From: Apoda limacodes
Taxonomy: Eukaryota; Arthropoda; Insecta; Lepidoptera; Limacodidae
Reading direction: 5' to 3'
Assembly: GCA_946406115.1 (NCBI GenBank)
Contig: OX291551.1
Coordinates: 13,950,001 to 14,014,000 of the forward strand
Length of the DNA stretch: 64,000 nucleotides
The notes under the pieces were generated by a model. It was not told where the DNA came from and did not search any database. It worked only from the letters and a program-made list of their open reading frames with translations. Below are positions 1 through 10,159 of this stretch, piece after piece; position 1 is the stretch's first letter, and every line of letters starts with the position of its first letter. The translations under genes were made by a program, and so were the position numbers.

Positions 1-275
1 GTATGTATTTGTATACATTTTATTTCGAATTCCAGAGTCCGAATAGCTCGAGACTGTTCCCAATAAGATCCCTGGTAGAAGCCCGTCTTACGCTGCGTCT
101 TTCAAACCATGGTTGCCATAAGAAAACCTATCTTAGCCATCGGTTATCGGTTCTTCGGGACTTAAAGACTTAAAGTTTATAAGTATTTTCTCCTAATTTT
201 TATTCTTAAAAAAAAGGCTTACTGATTAAATTATATTGTTTCAGTCGTTGTGAAATCTCAGGATGACATACAAAC

Positions 276-2365
276 CTGCGCAGGTGACGTTACAGCCTTG
301 CCCTGGCTTGTCAGAGTTACTGCACCAGTAGTGATCGTTTACTCGGAAGAGGCCATGGTTTCGAGAGCCATCTGCTAGGGGCTGGCTCACCCCATCTGTC
401 ATACCTCCACTTGCATTTTCAACTAAGCACACCCCTATAAAGATATTTTATCTTGTAATTGCTAAAAATTAAAAAAATCAAGGCAAATGTCCTAACTACT
501 AATGGATCTAGAGACTTATTAGGTGAGGTCAAGCCTTCTCAAATCGTCGAACATGTATGAAAGCATTGATGCTTGTAGATGAAGCAAAAGAAGTGTGCCT
601 AGATCGTAGCAAGTGGCAGTCTTTGGTACCTGCCTACCCTTCTGGAAAATAGGCGTGTTGTTATGTATGTATATTATTACATATTAATGTGTTGATAACA
701 TGTGATAAATATTAAAGTTATGTAAGTAGGTATGAACATATGCTCGAATTAGAAAATTAAAATTAGAAAGTGAAGCTAAAAGTGAAAGCAACAGTCAACA
801 CCTTTAACGCCTACTTAAAGTCTAATTTATTCTTACTAGGTATATATTTCTTTTCAAAATACATAGGGCACAACAGAAATAAAGATGTCGCTAAAAGTGT
901 TAAATACGTTCAACAAATCAAATGAATTAGGTACCTATTTTGGTCTTTAATCCATATTAATAATATACTAATATTATAAATGCGAAAATAACTCTGTCTG
1001 TCTGTCTGTTACCTCTTGAAGATTAAACCACTGTACGGATTAAGATGAAATTTGGCATGGAGATTGTCTGAGTTCCGGGAAAGGACATCGGCTACTTTTT
1101 TTCTACGTATAGTTATTCCATACATGTGTTTGTCGTCTAAAACCTCCTAAACGGTTGGAATAATTTGGGTAAAATTTTGTCTGAATATTTCGATGGGTTC
1201 CTGGATGGTTTCAAACCACAATTAGACCCGGTAGGAAGCGCTGCAGTCGGTCTATCACTGATCGTCTCCTAAGCAGCAGGGACGATTTCAATGATATCTT
1301 TTGTGTATGTTCGAGTGAGTCCCTGCAAGGTTTGTACCTACAAATTGACCCGGTAGGTGGCACTGCAGTCGGTGTGTCATTGATCTTCTCCTAAACGACA
1401 GGGACGATTTTAATGATATTTTTTGTTTACGTTCGAGTGCGTCCCCGGAAGGTTTGAACTCACAAATGGACCCGTTAGGTGGCGCTGCAGTCGGCGTGTC
1501 CCTAATCTCCTAACCAGCACGGAAGATTTAAATAATATTTTTTGTGTACGTTCGAGTTGCTCTCTGCAAAGTTGAATTCACAAATGGCGCTGCAGTCGGT
1601 GTGTCATTGATCTCCTCCTAAACGGTGGGGAATATTTAAATTATATGTTTTGTGTACGTTCGAGTGGGTCTCTGCAAGGTTTAAATTTACAAATTGACCC
1701 GGTAGGTGGCGCTGCAGTCAATGTGTCCCTGATCTCCTAAACGGCAGGGATGATTTTAATAATTTTTGTGTACGTTCGAGTGAGTCGTTTATTTTATAAT
1801 TGAATTTAGGGCGGGTGGGTGGCAGGCAAATTTGGCATAGAAATAGTTTGAGTGCCGGGGAAGGGTATAGACTACTTTAAAACGTCAGGTATGAGTCGGT
1901 TTTCTGCCTATAATTCAGGAGTTGGCGTTGAAGTCCTACACCGATAACCGAACTTAGGGCGGGTGAAACCGCGGGCAAAAGCTAGTTATTTATAAAGTAC
2001 TAGCTAACCCCCGCAACTTTGTCTGCGCCACATTTAGTCCGACTAGCACTTGACCGGTGGGAGGGTGAAAAATACTTTACGACCTATTCTCATATCTACC
2101 AAATATACAAAAAAATCATCAAAGTCGGTCGATCCGTTTCGGAGGAGTGCGACCACAAACACCGAGACAAGAGATTTTTATATATTAGATGATGAACTAC
2201 AAATTTATAAAGTATAATGTTCTATAAATAAACACAGAAATACTTACAATCTCTTAATTTATCCTCCGGAAATCCATGAAGCGTTAACTCACGAGCTATT
2301 TCACATTTGTCTAAGTGCCTCGCTTGACAGCCTAAGCCAAGTAGCACAAAAATGAGGAACAACAT
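276..2365 (-). CDS. Lysozyme-like protein (c-type family, catalytic residues lost), partial: exons 1-2
   Basis: Two exons on the minus strand: exon 1 from 2365 to 2248 and exon 2 from 434 to 276, joined in phase 1 with clean splice sites (GTAAGT donor, TATAG acceptor, GTTTGT donor). The ATG at 2365 opens a signal peptide ending near Cys-Gln-Ala at residue 15, so the mature chain starts RHLDKCE. Exon 2 reads WVCLVENAS, then GSRNHGLFRVNDHYWC and GCNVTC, which is the core of insect c-type lysozyme. The catalytic Glu position (Glu35 of hen lysozyme) is Ala47 and the Asp52 position is Asn65, so muramidase activity is not expected. Lepidopteran lysozyme-like proteins without catalytic acids are known, and some are induced by infection and antibacterial. 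Exon 3 is not in the first 275 bases and must lie left of the window. Intron 1 is 1813 bp and mostly repeats. The exon phases match the lysozyme at 12934. Confidence 0.9.
435..959. other. Intron 1 of the lysozyme-like gene, no feature seen
   Basis: AT-rich intronic sequence between exon 2 and the repeat that starts near 960. I see no open reading frame, RNA gene or recognisable mobile element. Confidence 0.5.
960..1993 (-). repeat. Lepidopteran CCCGCG/TCTGTCTG interspersed repeat, expanded copy
   Basis: The left end shows ATTATAAATGCG followed by a TCTGTCTGTCTGTTACC stretch. The right end reads GGGCGGGTGAAACCGCGGGC followed by AAAAGCTAG. Shorter or partial copies lie at 13120-13290, 18885-19237, 20195-20290, 28094-28260, 28740-28940, 28965-29283 and 40925-41226. 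Most copies are about 350 bp. This one is about 1 kb because of the tandem array at 1201-1788. It has no coding capacity and sits in intron 1 of the lysozyme-like gene. Confidence 0.75.
1201..1788. repeat. Internal tandem repeat, five units of about 110-123 bp
   Basis: Five successive units start near 1201, 1321, 1444, 1564 and 1674. Each carries GGTTT, an ACCCGGTAGG-type box, GCGCTGCAGTCGGTGTGTC, a CTCCTAAACGGCAGGGA box and ends with GTACGTTCGAGTG. Units differ from each other by substitutions and small deletions, so the array is old. Confidence 0.8.
1999..2192. repeat. SINE-like repeat (CTAGCTAACCC...CAACTTTGTCTGCGCC)
   Basis: Begins CTAGCTAACCCCCGCAACTT and ends in AGAGATTTTTATATATTAGA. 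A related start occurs at 61797-61835 inside the last intron of the synthetase gene. This start is common in moth repeats. It is non-coding. Confidence 0.6.
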
Positions 2366-2427
2366 ATTTTTTTGCTATAAGTTACTTTATCGAATTTGCA
2401 CACAACCAAATGTAGTCTGTGCAGACG

Positions 2428-2461
2428 ACTGAACTAAAACAGATATACGGGGACAAATATA
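2428..2461 (-). promoter_or_regulatory. Possible core promoter of the lysozyme-like gene
   Basis: Reading the minus strand, TATATTT begins at 2461 and an arthropod-type initiator TCAGT lies at 2432-2428. The A of the initiator is 31 bases after the TATA start, the usual spacing, and about 65 bases upstream of the ATG at 2365. This rests on motif and spacing only. No convincing NF-kB site (GGGRAYYYYY) was found within a few hundred bases. Confidence 0.35.
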
Positions 2462-3860
2462 ACCTTTGTAGTGCATAAAATTTAATATTAATTTATATCG
2501 ATAAACAATATATTTTTGTACTAACGACGAATTAGATAGGTTTACAGCAATAATCTTGTCAAGGTCGCGGGAAGACACTGAATGAAAGCTTAAGACAAAA
2601 CTCATTAGTCCAAAAATGGATTTCTGATATCTGGATCAAATCTGTGTTATTAATAGGTAATAAAATGTATACTGTATTTACCAGAGAGCAGTACTACAGA
2701 CAACATCGTCGAATTCGAGCAAATGGAAACCGCATAACAGGGCAATCCCGGGGCGACTTTCGGTATTCGACTTGCCAGTTTACTTTTCAGTTTCATGCCG
2801 AAATTGACTTACTTTCCTAACTTTCGCAGTCCATTTTTTACCTAAACGTAAGACAATGAAAAAAATGGCCATTCTTTAGGTGTCAAGGAGTGGCCATTCG
2901 ACTGATAGAATTTTCAAGCCACCATTCCATATAACAGCAGCCAGGGCCGACAGTTGAACATGCTCTTCGAAGCAAACAAAAATGTGCCACTAGGCGGCCA
3001 CTCATCCAGGTCCTAACCACACCCGACGTTGCTTTACTTCATATATCGTTCCCGATGCACAAACAACATTCGTCTATCTAACCACAAGCTCCTGTAGGGG
3101 TTTATGCATTCATTTTTTGTTTTTTTTTTTAGTATAGAAGCTATACAAAAATATGAGAAAAAACTTTAGTGAGGTACCTATATCTGCGATTAGACACTTT
3201 ATTAAGGCACATCACTATGCGACCTTGATGCATTCAACTCCCACGGAATTTAGTTATACGTAAATTAAAACAACACTAAACAAGTTATAGACTTGTTTGA
3301 AAAACTTGAAATATCAATACTCGGGTTAACATGAGCACTATGAGCTTTTCTATCATATTAAACTTAATGCAAATACTTAACATCTATCATCAATCTGTTT
3401 CTATCAAGCATATTTGATTACTATTTGAACAGCTGACTATACAAGAAAGTATCTTAAATTGTTAAGTAATTAAACACCTATCTCTTAGCAGAAATGTTAT
3501 CTAAAACGGCATGCATCAACTTATGGGTCAATACTAAATATGAGTAGATGCCTGAAAAAGTTGAAGACAGGTATATTATAATGGATTAAAGTGTTTAAAA
3601 GTAGAAAATTAGTCTAAGGGAACTAACTTAAGAGAAAACAGAAGAAGAAAAGAACTTAAGGAACCTTAATTTAAGAGCTGAAAAAAAATCTTTGGTTTTT
3701 GTAAAATAAGTTTGAATTTAGCTACCGTGGGGCACTATACAGTTGCAACGGAGCATTGAGATTTCTTGATTTTTGCCACAACGCAGCTGGAGGGACAGAT
3801 AAGTTCATAGATTTGAGCTTGAAGTTCCAACAGGAATATATTTTTATGTGGGTGAAACTG
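2462..3860. other. Intergenic, no feature seen
   Basis: About 1.4 kb upstream of the lysozyme-like gene, AT-rich with a poly-T run near 3120. No exon, RNA gene or transposon family was recognised here. It may hold regulatory DNA for the lysozyme-like gene. Confidence 0.4.
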
Positions 3861-3865
3861 CGGGG

Positions 3866-4545
3866 CACTTTCGGGGAGTGCCCGAGGGTTTATGCAAATG
3901 GGTGGCTAGCTTTTTGTTTGGCAGACGCATACGAGCCATAGTTGAAGGTATAGTTGCTCTGATAGCATGGACATTAATGCTGGTGTCTCGAAAGACTCTG
4001 TGCTGTCTCCCACGTTGTTCCACTGTATATCAATGACATGTTGGACATCAACAACATACATTGCTATGCAGGTGTATCCGGATACCAGCTTGGTCCTTTT
4101 GACTTAGTTCAAAGACTGGCTGTGCGAGTTGTCGACGATTCCAAACAAACTTGCCGTATAGAACTCTTAAGTCTGAGGAAAGACTTTGCCTCCCTGTGTG
4201 TGTTCTACCGCGCATACAATGGGGTGTTTTCTAAGGAATTGATCGAAATGATGCCCACGGTTAATTTCTATCATCGCACCGCTCGCCATCGGCAGGAAAT
4301 TCATTCTCACACTTTAGTACCGAAATGGTCGCGTACAGTGCGGTTTCAGAGAAACTTCTTCCCGAGAACGCTTGGGTTGAGGAATGAGCTGCCTGCCAAG
4401 GTTTTCTCTAAGGACTTCTGGTATGGGGTTCTTCAAGAAAGAAGTAATTAGATTCCTGAAGGTTCGGCAACGCGCGAGTGATACCCCTGGTGTTGCAAGC
4501 GTCCATAGGCTCCGGTCACCGCTTACCATCAGGTATGAAAAAATG
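3866..4545 (+). mobile_element. LINE family A, internally deleted copy (reverse transcriptase and 3' end)
   Basis: Matches the larger copy at 10160-12655 almost base for base in two blocks. 3866-4070 matches the reverse transcriptase region around 11560-11730. 4071-4545 matches the C-terminal region and 3' end around 12165-12610. About 0.4 kb between these blocks is missing. The second block is open from 4038 to 4451 and encodes the family's conserved tail (YQLGPFDLVQR, TARHRQEIHSHTL, NELPAKVFSKD). It is a dead non-LTR retrotransposon fragment. Confidence 0.85.
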
Positions 4546-5559
4546 TAAAGACCTTATCAAAAATACCAGAAATTGTTATGTAATTTAATAAATTAATAAA
4601 GATTGTATCACAAGAGATCAAAATAATTTGTTTACGGCATAGCGAGGGATTCTAAGTTAGAATCTGAAGCGCAGCGAGGGATTTAAAGGAGGGCGCACTA
4701 TGTAAAATAATGTTGTGACCGAGTGATACACTCTACTTTTCATCACCCTCTATGAAGAAAGAGATAAGTATAACTTATAAATAAAAATAGGACATTATTT
4801 ATTTTATATCAACAATTACAAGTAGTAATTGAGGAAACAATTACGGCGCTCTGCGTAAGGTCCAAATATATTTATATTTATTTATTTTAAAACTACAAGG
4901 TGGAATACACTTCGCGCGGTTTTTACTTTTCCACAAACTTTTTTTTATTTGGACCGTGTGCGGCCAGTTAGTTTTATCATACAGCTTAACTTGTTCATAC
5001 AATGTTCTCGATCGATCTTTATGATTATAATTCTTAATTCAAAGTGCAACTTTAAGCCCTGTTTACGAGAAACCAACCAGCTCTTTTTGAATAGATGTGA
5101 TAAAAAGATCCTTGTCATATGGTACCGTGGAAAACTGGGAACCTTAGTGATAGAATATACTAGGGAAAACCGCGTTCCTGTCACCACTTTAGATAGTCAA
5201 AGGAAAGTACCTCTTTGGCTATCATTAGAATTCAACATCCATTTAAAAAAAAACAGACAAATTAAAAACAAATTTTAGGTGTTTTTGTAAAAGGTTTCTT
5301 GGTAGTAAAATCATCAATCATCAAAGCCTGTAAAGTGAATTGCACTGAGGAGACTGTTTCATTAATTGGAGCGCTAGGGATTACGCTCCTATGAAACGAA
5401 TTTCAGTCTAAGAGCTAAAATCAACGAGTGTGAAAGAGAAAGTTCGACACAGTCTCACATGTGAAACAGAAGCTTTTGTATGAAAAATTTGCAAAATGTG
5501 GAGCGCCGCTCCTCCGCTTCCTGTTTTGTTTTTTATGGTTACAACCACACTATATAATA
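4546..5559. other. Intergenic, low-information repeat debris
   Basis: 4636-4700 carries a TAGCGAGGGATT-type motif twice. 4905-4925 has GGAATACACTTCGCGCGG, which resembles the terminal inverted repeat of the MITE at 62829-63170. An overlapping pair of reading frames at 4945-5278, one per strand, matches nothing I recognise and is probably chance. Confidence 0.35.
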
Positions 5560-6270
5560 CTATGCGCCATAAGGAACATTGGTCCAAAATAACTTATAAA
5601 ATGCTCCGCAGTGTACAAGTTGCTTTCTTGGAGCGCATATAGGTCCGCAGATACGACCGTGGCTACGCTATATTTATTCTAAAGCTAGCAGCACCATGGT
5701 ATCTAGGAAACCGGTGGAGCAAAAAAAAATCAATTATTTGGCAAAAAATTAGCAAAAAAATATGGTATTTGTCGCATCGAGGCCTTATGACTTGGCTACG
5801 CCAGCATTTTTTTGGATGTTAAAAGTCTCGCGGACATAATTTTTCTCGCAGCCCTCATCCGTCTATACCATCATTTAATTATGAAATGCGCCATAAGGAA
5901 CTTTGTTCCAAAATAAATTATACCTAATCCGCAGTGTACAAGTTGCTTTCTTGGAGCGCATATAGGTCCGGAGATACAACGGTGGCTACGCTAGATTTAT
6001 TCTAAAGCTAGCAGGACCATGGTATCTCGGAAGACGGCGGAGCAAAAAAAAATCAATTATTTGGCAAAAAAATAGCAAAATAGGGTGTAAACTGTTGATG
6101 TGATGGTGGCTACGTTACATTTAGTCTTAAGCTAGTAGGACCATGGTATCTCAGAAACCGGTGAAGCAGAAAAAATCAATTTTTTGGCAAAAAATTTGCA
6201 AGAAATATGGTACACTTTGCATTGTGGCCTTATGACTTGGCAAAAATTTGCTTGCAAAAGACTTGGCTAC
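5560..6270 (+). repeat. Satellite-like block, three copies of the GGTGGCTACGCTAGC repeat
   Basis: Three successive copies (about 5570-5840, 5880-6105, 6105-6270) share ATAGGTCCGGAGATACGA, GGTGGCTACGCT, an AAGCTAGCAGGACCATGGTA box, GGAAACCGGTGGAGCAAAAA and TATGACTTGGCTACGCCAGC. The same unit recurs inverted at 27856-28085 and forward at 29295-29825. The middle of the unit is a near-palindrome (GCTAGC...TCTAAAGCTAGC). Short reading frames inside it are incidental. Confidence 0.75.
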
Positions 6271-6573
6271 ACCAGCACGGAGATGAAACTGTTAGTGATG
6301 TGCATAGTTCCTTACAACATGTGATTCCCCTCGATAGCACGTCATTCGCCTCTTTACGTTATCACATGTGTCAGCAGTTCAACAAATTGACCTCTCTTAG
6401 ACAAGCAAAAATCCCCTACTTCATTGTAGGTACCTACATACTTTCGTATCATTATTACGTAATAGGTAGGTATTAAAATTCGTAAATAGGAATTTATTTG
6501 TGACCATGAAATTGTCTGGCTAAAACAAATCCGCACTGAATGTGTGACGTAACAATATTAAAGCACTTGTTTA

Positions 6574-7434
6574 GGTGTCGGTCCCGTGTCGGTCTCGTGT
6601 CGGTCTCGTTCCCTTGATGATTCCCCTGGGGGAGCTAACAGGATTTCAAAAGTACTGTTGTCTGCCCTGGGCTGGGGAGACAACGGAATTTGCTTTCTAA
6701 GACTATTTTAAGGACTCGTATACCTCCCTGTCATATTCATATTTTTACCAACTTTAAAAAAGGAGGTAGTTCGCGAATGGTCTGTAGGTAAGTAAATATA
6801 AGAGATATTATTAATTCAAAACTAAAAATTAACTGACTTTAAAAAAGGAGGTTATTTGCGATTGGTCTGTACCCATACATCCATACTAATACTAATATTA
6901 TAAATTTGAAAGTGTCGGTGTATGTTTGTCTATCAATCCGTAAAGTAAATCCGTTAAAAAAACTTAAACTATTGATCTAACACGTGTAGTTATTTTAATA
7001 AAGTGATAAATCTCATCAAGATCTTTATTTCAGTTGACAGCTGTCAAACTAAAAAGTGCTATATATCCGTAACTATTGATCGTAGACAAATAGTTTCTCC
7101 ACAGAAATGATACGTCTCATTTAGAACTTTATTTCAGATGACATCTGTCAAACTATAAAGGTATATATCTCGGTAACTATTGATCGTAGACTAGTAGTTT
7201 CGCCGCAGCAATGATAGTTCTCATCAAGATCTTTATTTCGATGACAGCTGTCAAACTAGAAAAGACAATATATCCGTAACTATTGACATTATATGACAGG
7301 GGGGATACGAGTCCCTAAAATAGTATTAGAAAGCAAGTTCTTTTGTCTCCCCAGTCTAGGGGAGACAACAGTACTTTTAAAATCCTGTTGGCTTCCCCAG
7401 GGGACCCATCAGGGGGGACACAAGACCGACACCC
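6574..7434. mobile_element. Foldback/long-TIR DNA transposon, non-autonomous, MULE-like
   Basis: The ends form terminal inverted repeats of about 150 bp, 6574-6730 against 7285-7434. Both begin GGTGTCGGTC and share CAACAGGATTT, AAAGTACTGTTGTCT, CTGGGGAGACAA, TTGCTTTCTAA and GGACTCGTAT. Directly outside both ends lies TTGTTTA (6567-6573 and 7435-7441), extendable to 9 bp if terminal G residues are counted, so it looks like a target-site duplication. Long TIRs with a duplication near 9 bp fit Mutator-like elements. The interior has no transposase and holds three tandem units of about 115 bp (near 6960-7285), each with a CAGCTGTCAAACT box. Confidence 0.7.
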
Positions 7435-7637
7435 TTGTTTAGGGTTACGTTTCCAAAGGGTGCCCACGGAGCCCTTATACTAAGAGTACGCTGTCTTACT
7501 GTTCGATCTTGTTGTTTTTGCAATATTTGCTATATTTTACTTAAAACATTATTGTGTAAGCTCGTTATATAGTGGTGGATATTACATGTCACAAAAATAT
7601 TATCATATCAATCTATATTCTCTATAGCACGCAATTA

Positions 7638-7871
7638 ATGTCGGTCCTCTGCTCTTCGGTGCATCCACCGGCCAACCTTTTAAGGTCGTCTGTCCGCCTG
7701 GCTGGAGGGCATCCTACACTTGGCCTTCCCGTACGCGGTCACTACTGTAGGACACGCTGCCACTGCAGTTTGCTGATTTTGCGAGCTATTTTGCAGCCTC
7801 CGGATGTTTTCAGTTAGGTTGCGATACCTAAGAGACACTCCGAGCATAGCTCGCTCCATCACCAAAAACAT
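7638..7871 (-). mobile_element. RTE-type LINE fragment (C-terminal end of ORF2)
   Basis: On the minus strand this encodes MERAMLGVSLRYRN followed by a region ending in PSSQADRRP. The block resembles the conserved C-terminal part of RTE-clade LINE polyproteins of moths. It is a short 3' fragment with no catalytic motifs, in the same orientation as the RTE fragment at 41260-41420. Confidence 0.65.
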
Positions 7872-8017
7872 TAATTCGCCTCGAATTTAGTTTTTTCTAT
7901 TTCCCCGATTGTTAATCAACGCACAGAATAGACTTGAGGTTAGGTACATGAAATTTCAGGAGTTGTAGATTTTATATGAAAAAATAAGCTTTTAATACGT
8001 TTATACTTATACATATG

Positions 8018-8320
8018 AATGAATGAGCGGCCCGAACTGGGGAAGTACCTCCACCTTACAGAAAACCGCGGCCACAATAACACTAACATTGAGTAGTGTT
8101 GTGTTCCTGGCGGTGAGTAAGGTTGCCAGAGCTCTCTCTTTGAGGATTCGCTGCGCGGATCCTCAAAATGGCCAAAAATAGAAAAAGGAAAAGAGTTTTT
8201 ACAGCGGTTACTCCATCCACATACAATGTCGATTTTTGCAATATCAGCCACCTCGAGACTGCGCAGCCGACCATTCTCATTCTAACGGAGACGCAGATAT
8301 CCTACCGGGCCGACACATCA
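8018..8320 (+). mobile_element. LINE family A, 5' part, separated from the rest by a nested insertion
   Basis: Begins with a non-coding leader (GAGCGGCCCGAACTGG). From about 8225 it encodes the start of an APE-type endonuclease (HLETAQPTILILTETQ). The reading frame stops at 8320, where the minus-strand LINE begins, and resumes at 10160. Joining the two sides gives an uninterrupted frame across the junction (ADTS then YLGYKLEHN), so these are two halves of one element. Confidence 0.8.
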
Positions 8321-10159
8321 TAGTAGTAGTAATATACTTTATTGCACACATAAAAATATACAAATTACAATAAAACACAAAAGAAAATCACAATGTAGGC
8401 GGTCTTATCGCTAATAAGCGATTTCTTCCAGACTGGGTAGAGGAAATTGCAAAATAAATACGGGGTATAGGAAGTGCAGGTAATAAATATATTTGAAATA
8501 TATAGATATATCAATACATATATTACAATAAATAAATGCATACAACATGAATACATATATATTTTAATTTTTTTTTTTAATAATATAAACTAATAAATAC
8601 ATTATCGGTTTAAATTAAGGACATGAGAATGAATCCTTTTTTTAAACATTGATAAAGTTTGCGCACGTCTTATATCCAAGGGCAAAGCGTTCCAGAGTTT
8701 GACTGCATGTACTGTATAAGAATCGTTGTAATATTGCGTAACGTGTGTAGGGATTTTTAACAACAAGTTTGTGGAAAGTCGGTGTGTAGAAGAACCCAGA
8801 AATTGGAAACGCTCTTTAAGGTATGATGGTGCTGATGGGTTGAACAGAACTTTATACAGAAAGCATGGAATATGAGTATTCCGGCGAAAACGAATTGGGA
8901 GCCATTTGAGCTTTGATCGGTAATCTGAAATATGGTCTAATTTGCGCAAGCCCAATATGAACCTGATACATACATTTTGGAGTCGCTCAAACATATTAAG
9001 TTGCTCCACTGTAAGATCAGGATAGCTAACGTCGGCATAATCGAGAATAGGAAGGAGTAACGAATGTGCCAAAGCAATTTTAGTGGGAATAGGTAAGAAA
9101 TTACGCAGTCGCCTCAAAGAGCTGTTAGCCGCGAACAATTTCTTGCTAATTTCATTCACGAGCGGACTCCATGTTAAGAAACCGTCAATTTGTATTCCTA
9201 GGTTTTTCACTGAGTCACTATATGGGATTAAGACATTTTTTAAACATACTGGTGGAATTAAGTTAAAATCCAATTTTGTTAAGAGACGCGAGCGGCCAAA
9301 AATTATCACTTGAGTTTTAGCAGGATTTATTTTCAGTCCGTAGGACTCACTCCAATCTATAATACGAGTCAGATCATAATTTATGTCAGCAATAGCTTGA
9401 GGCAGATTTTCAATTGTAGATTGTTTATATATCTGGAGATCGTCTGCATAAAGATGGTAGAGAGAAGAAATATGAGAAGTAATAGAATTTATGAATATTG
9501 CAAAAAGTAAAGGGGAAAGCACGCCACCCTGTGGGACGCCAGCGAAAGTTTAACACCAAGTAGATGTATAGTCATTTACCTTAATGCGCTGCCGGTGACC
9601 ACACAGATAACTGCGAAACCAGTCAATAGCAGTTGGAGATATGTTAAGCGAACGTAAAGTGCCCACTAGAACATCAAGATTAACCGTGTTGAAAGCATTG
9701 CTGAAGTCAAGCAAGGATAGTACAGTGACTTTTTTATGCTCCATGCCTTCACGGATATCGTCGGTGATTTTTACAAGTGCTGTAGCCGTAATATGACGAG
9801 GGCAGAAACCAGATTGTAAAGGATCAAGTATAGAGTTTTTTGTTAGAAACAAACTTAGTTGCTGCTGTACAATACGCTCAAGGACTTTAGAAAGAAAGGG
9901 TAAGATGGATATAGGGCGGTAGTATGAAAACGAAGTAGGACTAGATTTTTGAATGACATGTGCATCTTTCCATAGTTTAGGAAAGCAGCCACTGTAAATG
10001 GAATAGTTAAGAATATGAGTAATGATAGGAGATACAATTTCAAGGATGGGAATGATCATACTACGGCTAATATCGTCACTTCCAACAGCATTTGATGAGA
10101 TTGAGACAACGTTCTTCTTAACATCACAATCGGACAATTGAGTTATATGATCCCTCCAT
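8321..10159 (-). mobile_element. LINE family B, 5'-truncated copy inserted into LINE family A
   Basis: A 1.84-kb non-LTR retrotransposon on the minus strand. Its 3' end lies at 8321 (minus-strand tail ...TACTACTACTA, preceded by AATAAAG) and its truncated 5' end near 10159. It carries the reverse transcriptase frame described at 8602-10137. Its CR1/Daphne-like look rests on the tail motif LPLDIRRAQTLSMFKKRI and the 3' end; clade assignment is tentative. It splits LINE family A between the codons for Ser and Tyr of that element's endonuclease. Confidence 0.85.
8602..10137 (-). pseudogene. LINE family B reverse transcriptase, one in-frame stop
   Basis: About 510 codons run in one frame from 10137 down to 8602, broken only by a TAA at 9552-9550. 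The N-terminal half has the fingers/palm region (YYRPISILPFLSKVLERI, LLDFSNAFNTVN). The C-terminal half starts at the GVPQGGVLSPLLF motif and holds the catalytic YADDLQIY box, then a thumb region (GLKINPAKTQ) and the C-terminal domain. There is no frameshift, so the copy is fairly young. The endonuclease is missing through 5' truncation. It is a mobile-element gene, not a host gene. Confidence 0.9.

Noticed and set aside
1..240. Third exon of the lysozyme-like gene
   Set aside because: No frame on the minus strand shows the expected WYGW or terminal Cys pattern of exon 3, so it must lie outside the window.
8602..9522. 306-codon open frame as a host gene
   Set aside because: It is the C-terminal half of a LINE reverse transcriptase (YADD box) and continues upstream past one stop codon.
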